Both the position numbers and the translations under genes were made by a program. The notes under the pieces were generated by a model. The model was not told the origin of the DNA and made no database searches. It worked only from the letters and a program-made list of their open reading frames with translations. From Terriglobia bacterium (lineage in GTDB: Bacteria; Acidobacteriota; Terriglobia; Bryobacterales; Bryobacteraceae): a stretch of 64,000 nucleotides of DNA. This document shows, in pieces, positions 59,586-64,000 of the stretch (positions are counted from its first letter, which is position 1; every line of letters begins with the position of its first letter). The stretch is from positions 1 to 64,000 of the forward strand of contig JAIQFI010000017.1 in assembly GCA_020073345.1 (NCBI GenBank), read 5' to 3'.

Positions 59586-60208
59586 CCGATCCCCAAACGC
59601 TCGCGCACTTCCCTTCCGACGTTCTCCACCGCGCTCACCCGCAGCACCTCGAACCCGGCCGCTCGCCCCGACGCCACGCCGGCATCGGAATCCTCAATCA
59701 CCAGCGGCCGAAGCGCTCCCAGGCGTTCCGCGGCCAGCAGGTATGGCTCGGGCGAAGGCTTAAAGTTCTGGACATCTTCTCCTGTGATAAGAAGCTCAAA
59801 ACACGGGCGGATTCCGCCACGCACCAGAGGCGGCTCCACTTCTGATTTATAGCTTGAAGAAACAACCGCTAACGTATACAAACCTCGGAGTCCTTCCAGC
59901 AAACTGAGAGTGTCCGGCAAGAACGGCTGGGCTTCCGCCAGCCCCTGGCGAAACAGCTCCTGCTTGCGAGCCACCAGTCCATGTTGATCCGTGATCCGAA
60001 GCCGTTCCCGCAGAGCCACTTCGTCGGCAACTCCGACGAAGTTCTTTTGATACGACTCCCAATCCAGCTGAATCCCCAAGGGCTCCAGGGTCTGGTTCCA
60101 GGCCCGGTGATGGATGCGCTCGGTGTCGGCCAGCACGCCGTCGAAATCGAACAGCAGCGCGTCGTACTTGGAATACTGCCGGCGGGGGGTATTAATTGGG
60201 GTGATCAG
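59582..60208 (-). CDS. HAD-superfamily hydrolase lacking a canonical start before its catalytic Asp
   Basis: A beta-phosphoglucomutase-like HAD phosphatase. The nucleophile segment DALLFDFDGVLADTERIHHR is in frame but the only ATG/GTG/TTG upstream of the later domain is the GTG encoding Val of DGV, which would delete both catalytic Asp. The frame is open back to a TGA, with CTG (60208) and ATT as the only possible near-canonical starts. The rest is intact: AVVSSSYKS (motif II), NFKPSPEPYLLAAERLG (motif III Lys) and VIEDSDAGVASGRAAG (motif IV). Starts divergently from ilvE. CTG start is my preferred reading; a mutated start is the alternative. Confidence 0.6.
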   Translation of the reverse strand: MITPINTPRRQYSKYDALLFDFDGVLADTERIHHRAWNQTLEPLGIQLDWESYQKNFVGVADEVALRERLRITDQHGLVARKQELFRQGLAEAQPFLPDTLSLLEGLRGLYTLAVVSSSYKSEVEPPLVRGGIRPCFELLITGEDVQNFKPSPEPYLLAAERLGALRPLVIEDSDAGVASGRAAGFEVLRVSAVENVGREVRERLGIG

Positions 60209-60210
60209 GC

Positions 60211-60216
60211 TATAAT
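60211..60216 (+). promoter_or_regulatory. -10 element of ilvE, leaderless geometry
   Basis: A consensus TATAAT lies exactly six bases before the ilvE ATG with no ribosome binding site between. No matching -35 was seen. Confidence 0.65.
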
Positions 60217-60222
60217 CATCTC

Positions 60223-61164
60223 ATGATCAAAGCCACGGAAAAGATCTGGCACAACGGCAAATTTATCAGCTGGGATGACGCCAAGATCCACGTCCTGGCG
60301 CACGTCACCAGCTACGGGAGCTCGGTTTTTGAGGGGATCCGCTGCTATGCCACCGCCGCCGGCCCGGCCATCTTCCGGGGACCCGAGCATATGCGCCGCC
60401 TGCACGATTCCGCCAAGATTTATCGCATCACCATCCCTTACTCTGTCAACGAGTTGGTGGGTGCAATGCACGAAGTGGTGCGCCTGAACAAGCTGGAGTC
60501 CTGCTATGTCCGGCCGCTGGTCTTCCGCGGCTACGGCGATCTGGGGGTTCTGCCCACCAAGGACACGCCCATCGAGACCTATGTGGCCTGCTGGGAATGG
60601 GGCAAGTATCTGGGCGCCGAGGCCATGGAACAGGGCGTGGACGTGTGTGTTTCCAGCTGGACCCGACTGGCCCCGAATACCCTGCCCACGCTCAGCAAAG
60701 CCGGAGCGAACTACATGAACTCGCAACTGATCCGGATGGAGGCGAACGCCAATGGGTATTCGGAAGGCATCGCGCTGGATGTTTCGGGATACGTGTGCGA
60801 GGGTTCGGGCGAAAACGTCTTCGTGGTGCGCGATGGAAAGATCCTCACACCGCCCATAGGTTCGAGCGTGCTGCCCGGCATCACCCGCGATACCGTAATT
60901 ACACTGGCTCGGGACCTGGGGATTACGGTCACCGAGACGCTGATCCCACGCGAGATGCTGTACATCGCCGATGAGGTGTTCTTCTCCGGCACCGCGGCTG
61001 AGATTTCACCGATCCGCTCGGTGGACCGCATCCCGGTGGGCGCGGGCAAGCGCGGGCCGATCACGGAAAAGCTGCAACGCGAGTTTTTCGCGATCGTGGA
61101 AGGCCGCGCCGCGGACCGGCATGGATGGCTCGCGCCCGTGGCACAACCAGTGGGAGCTCGCTAA
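60223..61164 (+). CDS. ilvE: Branched-chain amino acid aminotransferase
   Basis: A 313-residue class IV PLP enzyme that makes Leu, Ile and Val from their keto acids. KIWHNGKFISWDDAKIHVLAHVTSYGSSVFEGIRCY is the family start. The PLP lysine is in LPTLSKAGANYMNSQL, and the Glu-containing loop is ESGEN-type (YVCEGSGENVFVVRDGKIL). Starts 14 bp from the divergent HAD gene behind TATAAT. Confidence 0.93.
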   Translation: MIKATEKIWHNGKFISWDDAKIHVLAHVTSYGSSVFEGIRCYATAAGPAIFRGPEHMRRLHDSAKIYRITIPYSVNELVGAMHEVVRLNKLESCYVRPLVFRGYGDLGVLPTKDTPIETYVACWEWGKYLGAEAMEQGVDVCVSSWTRLAPNTLPTLSKAGANYMNSQLIRMEANANGYSEGIALDVSGYVCEGSGENVFVVRDGKILTPPIGSSVLPGITRDTVITLARDLGITVTETLIPREMLYIADEVFFSGTAAEISPIRSVDRIPVGAGKRGPITEKLQREFFAIVEGRAADRHGWLAPVAQPVGAR

Positions 61165-61406
61165 ACGCTGTCGGGGGGCTTCTTACAAGAACGCCGAAAA
61201 ATTCTGCAGGAGCCAAACTTGTGGCCACCTCCCCCGAGATTGACTCACTTGCCCGGCTCCACGCAGAATGTTGTTCCTCTTTCTTACCAGGAGAGAGATG
61301 CCTTTGAACAGGACAAACTGCCGATTTTCACAAGATGTTTCCCATGCAGTTTGCTCGGGTTACCGGCTAGCCACTGTGAGTATGCTGTGCAAAAACCAGG
61401 ACCCCG

Positions 61407-62564
61407 ATGAATTGTAAAGGGATTGAAACGTCCACAAACGATTTCATCGAGATCCAGGGTGATTCTGTAATCTCGCACATAGATCCTGTCCTTGAACCCA
61501 CTGATAACGCAAGCTGGATCTCGCCGGGGTTTGTCGACCTGCAAGTGAACGGGTTCGCGGGCGTGGACTACAACTCACCCGTCGTCCTTACAGATGTCGC
61601 GCTGGAAGAAATTGCACGATCCATCCGCAGGATGTTTTCGACCGGCGTCACGCGGTTTTTCCCGACCGTGATCACCGGGTCTCCGGACGACATGCTGGCG
61701 GCGCTCAGGAACCTGGCGCGGGCGCGCGAGAAGCTTGCTTACGGTCCCGCTATGGAGGCGTTTCACGTCGAGGGTCCGCACATTTCACCGGAGGACGGCC
61801 CACGCGGGGCGCATCCGGCGCGATGGGTCCGCCCGCCGGATTTCGACGAGTTCCGCCGCTGGCAGGACGCCGCGCAAGGCAACGTGCGCCTGGTAACGCT
61901 CTCGCCCGAATGGCCGGAGTCGGCTCGCTATATCGAACAGTTGTCGCGGGAAGGCATTGTGATCAGCATCGGCCACACGCGGGCGACACGCCAGCAGATC
62001 GAGGACGCGGTGCATGCCGGCGCGACGCTTTCCACCCACCTGGGCAATGGGGCCGATAAGATGCTGCCTCGTCATCCCAACTACATCTGGGAGCAATTGG
62101 CTGAGGACAAGCTCGCGGCCAGCTTCATTGTCGATGGCCTGCATTTGCCGGATTCCTTCCTGCGCGTCGCCTTGCGGGCCAAAGGCATCGAGCGCAGCGT
62201 GCTGGTCACCGACGCGGTGATGCCCGCAATGTGCGCGCCTGGTCCGTATCGTCTGGGTGAGGTCGAAGTGGAGCTGAAGGAGGACCAGCGCGTGGTCCTT
62301 CGTGGGGGCACTCGCCTGGCTGGATCCAGTTTGCGGATGGACGCGGCTATTTCCAACGTCATGCGCGTGGCCGGACTGAGCCTGACCGAGGCGATCGCCA
62401 TGGCGACGGTGAATCCCGCGCGAGTGGGCCGCATCGGAGGCCGGGTTCGGGGACTGCGTCCAGGGGATCGCGCGGATATCGTGCGGTTCAAACTGCAGAA
62501 CGGCCGCATCCATGTGCTGGAAACGTACTTGAGCGGCGAGCGCGTATTCCTGCACTCGTCCTGA
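61407..62564 (+). CDS. nagA: N-acetylglucosamine-6-phosphate deacetylase
   Basis: A 385-residue amidohydrolase that deacetylates GlcNAc-6-P in amino sugar use and cell wall recycling. Motifs: SPGFVDLQVNGFAGVDYN, AFHVEGPHISPEDGPRGAH, VISIGHTRATRQQIEDAV, LSTHLGNGADKMLPRHPN and the catalytic Asp in VLVTDAVMPA. AGGA upstream supports the ATG. The 242 bp before it hold nothing I can support. nagB is not adjacent. Confidence 0.93.
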   Translation: MNCKGIETSTNDFIEIQGDSVISHIDPVLEPTDNASWISPGFVDLQVNGFAGVDYNSPVVLTDVALEEIARSIRRMFSTGVTRFFPTVITGSPDDMLAALRNLARAREKLAYGPAMEAFHVEGPHISPEDGPRGAHPARWVRPPDFDEFRRWQDAAQGNVRLVTLSPEWPESARYIEQLSREGIVISIGHTRATRQQIEDAVHAGATLSTHLGNGADKMLPRHPNYIWEQLAEDKLAASFIVDGLHLPDSFLRVALRAKGIERSVLVTDAVMPAMCAPGPYRLGEVEVELKEDQRVVLRGGTRLAGSSLRMDAAISNVMRVAGLSLTEAIAMATVNPARVGRIGGRVRGLRPGDRADIVRFKLQNGRIHVLETYLSGERVFLHSS

Positions 62565-62626
62565 GGACGGCGGCTCCACATCATGTGCCTTCCCTACAGG
62601 GGTCGAACAGCTTCTTAGATGGCCCC

Positions 62627-62655
62627 TTGACAAATTGTTTAGTTATAACTAAACT
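62627..62655 (+). promoter_or_regulatory. Promoter and operator of the ArsR-type regulator
   Basis: TTGACA (62627-62632), 17-bp spacer and TAAACT (62650-62655). The perfect 18-bp palindrome GTTTAGTTATAACTAAAC (62637-62654) covers the spacer and -10, so a bound dimer would block polymerase. The regulator ATG is eight bases after the -10. Confidence 0.8.
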
Positions 62656-62663
62656 AATATCCG

Positions 62664-63035
62664 ATGGAGGCCTCGGTACTCGATGCGATCGCTTCGCCGC
62701 GGCGGCGCGAGATTCTACGCCTGGTGTGGGACCAGGAGCAAAGCGCAGGGGCGATCCACCGGGCGATGCCGGACGTAACGTTTGGGGCGGTTTCCCTTCA
62801 ACTTCGGTCGTTGGTTCAGGCCGGCTTGGTCGAAGCCCGCATACAGCAGCGCAACCGGTTCTACCGGGCTCGCCGCGAGGCTCTCGGCCCCGCAGCCGAG
62901 ATTCTGGAGAACATGTGGGACGACGCATTATGGAAGCTCAAATTGGCCGCTGAGTTGGAGGAAGCTCGCCGGGGGCCCAAGCGTGGCCCAATCCGCGTCA
63001 AGAAACACAAGAAACCTAAGAAAAGGGAGCCGTGA
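62664..63035 (+). CDS. ArsR-family transcriptional regulator
   Basis: A 123-residue winged-helix regulator (VLDAIASPRRREILRLVWDQ, AGAIHRAMPDVTFGAVSLQL, RSLVQAGLVEARIQQRNRFY) with a basic Lys-rich tail (KRGPIRVKKHKKPKKREP). No metal-binding Cys/His motif is seen, so it belongs to the ArsR group that pairs with AHSA1/SRPBCC proteins rather than to metal sensors. Overlaps the next gene (GTGA). Confidence 0.9.
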   Translation: MEASVLDAIASPRRREILRLVWDQEQSAGAIHRAMPDVTFGAVSLQLRSLVQAGLVEARIQQRNRFYRARREALGPAAEILENMWDDALWKLKLAAELEEARRGPKRGPIRVKKHKKPKKREP

Positions 63036-63823
63036 ATTCTATGCCTGACTTTCCATACAGCCTGGAGCGGACGGTTGTGATCAACGCACAGCCCGAGACG
63101 GTTTTCCGCTTTTTCACCGATAGCGCGCGATGGGCCAGTTGGTGGGGCGCAGGCTCGACCATAGATGCCCGGCCGGGAGGCAGGGTGTACGTCCGCCATC
63201 CAAATGGAGTGGAATCTCTGGGCGAAGTATTGGAGGTGCGCCCTGCGGAGCGGATCATGTTCACCTATGGCTTCGCCAGCGGCAAGCCGATGCCGCCCGG
63301 AAGCTCTCGCGTGACAATCAGCCTGGAACCTGACGAATCCGGTACTCGGCTTCGTCTGCTGCACGAATTCGCGGAAGCCGGGCCACGCGAGGAGCACGTG
63401 CAAGGCTGGCGCTTTCAGCTTTCGCTATTCGGTAACGCGGTCGCCAACGAAGTATATGCCGATGCGGCAAAAGCCGTAGACGCCTGGTTCAACGTCTGGG
63501 TCGTCACGGACGATCGAGCACGGGACCAGACGCTCGCTGGAATTGCCGCCCCTGGAATCCGCTTCCGCGACAGGTTCAGTCTGCTCGATGGCATCGCCGA
63601 TCTGTCCGCTCACATTGGCGCGTCGCAGCGGTTTATGCCGGGTATCGGCCTGCGGCGAAAAGGAGACGTCCGGCAATGCCAGGGCACGGTGCTCGTTGAC
63701 TGGATAGCGGCGGGCGCCGATGGGATAGAGCGGATGAGCGGGACAAACGTCTTTACGTTCAGGCCAGACGGACGAATCGATTCCGTTACGGGCCTTGCCA
63801 ATCCATCCCCAATGCAAAAGTGA
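63032..63823 (+). CDS. SRPBCC (AHSA1-type) protein fused to a SnoaL-like domain
   Basis: A 263-residue protein from a GTG that overlaps the ArsR stop. Residues 1-145 are an AHSA1/START ligand-binding domain (LERTVVINAQPETVFRFFTD, ARWASWWGAGSTIDARPGGR, VTISLEPDESGTRLRLLHEF). Residues ~150-263 look like a SnoaL/NTF2-like domain (RDRFSLLDGIADLSAHIGAS, FTFRPDGRIDSVTGLANPSP). ArsR-AHSA1 pairs are common, but this C-terminal fusion is less usual. Ligand unknown. Confidence 0.8.
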   Translation: MNSMPDFPYSLERTVVINAQPETVFRFFTDSARWASWWGAGSTIDARPGGRVYVRHPNGVESLGEVLEVRPAERIMFTYGFASGKPMPPGSSRVTISLEPDESGTRLRLLHEFAEAGPREEHVQGWRFQLSLFGNAVANEVYADAAKAVDAWFNVWVVTDDRARDQTLAGIAAPGIRFRDRFSLLDGIADLSAHIGASQRFMPGIGLRRKGDVRQCQGTVLVDWIAAGADGIERMSGTNVFTFRPDGRIDSVTGLANPSPMQK

Positions 63824-63892
63824 TAGGAGACACCTCCCGCGGGCATCCTCAAGTCCAATATACGCGAATGCTCATCGACGTATAGTGGTGTC

Positions 63893-64000
63893 ATGCGGCG
63901 TCCGATACTCGGCTTCTTCATCATCACGGTTGGTATTCTGGCGGGTGGCTGTAGCCGCTCGAACCCGGCGATGGAATTCGACAAACTCACGCAGGACTTC
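63893..64000 (+). CDS. Lipoprotein gene, 5' part only
   Basis: Runs off the window after 36 codons (RRPILGFFIITVGILAGGCS). ILAGGC is a clean lipobox, so the mature protein is a lipoprotein starting at Cys 20. TATAGT (63881-63886) lies exactly six bases before the ATG with no ribosome binding site. Nothing can be said of the mature domain. Confidence 0.7.
   Translation, partial: MRRPILGFFIITVGILAGGCSRSNPAMEFDKLTQDF

Overview
The window is a GC-rich, gene-dense chromosomal segment that looks like an acidobacterium of the Solibacter/Bryobacterales type. That assignment is an inference from family content. It contains a protein with a TIGR03437-type C-terminal domain, a TIGR03435 (DUF3738) protein, an ADOP-type MacB/FtsX permease with a PadR partner, a very large Oar-like TonB receptor with a carboxypeptidase-regulatory plug, and three tandem secreted proteins carrying the TADGKPxLSGxW signature. 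Many start codons have no Shine-Dalgarno sequence but a -10-like hexamer about 6 nt upstream, so leaderless mRNAs are probably common here.

Layout. 1-4402 is the end of an integrated element at the 3' end of a tRNA-Lys(CUU) gene: a ~23-bp iteron-like repeat array, an unknown small protein, an excisionase-like HTH protein, a RepA-like AAA ATPase, a block of 14 GGAAC/GTTCC boxes, a KGG-motif protein and a tyrosine integrase. 4469-9204 carries glgC, an ECF-type sigma factor with a membrane partner, and a DAHP synthase preceded by what looks like a complete aromatic amino acid attenuator. 9291-14704 holds two PIN toxin-antitoxin modules, a diheme cytochrome c with an OmpA-like partner, and a PQQ dehydrogenase. 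14787-17468 is a YtrA-type GntR/ABC operon. 17483-29936 holds a bacilliredoxin, PadR-ADOP, an RRM protein, an S9 peptidase, methyltransferases, TPR proteins, infA, a Clp D2-like AAA protein and a CxxCH/copper-monooxygenase-like protein.

29943-43593 contains the large TIGR03437 protein, rmuC, proline dehydrogenase, a RibBA with an eroded GTP cyclohydrolase half, the TonB receptor, the DUF3738 protein, a MerR-TipAS-TipAS-DinB fusion and an HExxH TPR protein. 43911-55740 has an Flp pilin, a minus-strand TPR/penicillin-binding protein cluster, the three tandem TADGKP paralogs and a FecR-domain protein with a low-complexity tail. 56259-59175 is an IS1-like element whose inverted ends enclose passenger genes (HigB/XRE toxin-antitoxin, DUF3467, KGG protein, carboxypeptidase-regulatory protein). 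The window ends with a HAD hydrolase divergent from ilvE, nagA, an ArsR-SRPBCC pair and the start of a lipoprotein gene.

The best candidate for something undescribed is the leader of the DAHP synthase gene. An 18-codon ORF encodes [18 protein letters not shown] (7 aromatic residues of 18). It is followed by an antiterminator segment and a mutually exclusive intrinsic terminator just before the gene. Next in interest are the two repeat blocks of the tRNA-Lys element, the passenger-carrying IS1-like transposon, and the window-wide leaderless promoter geometry.
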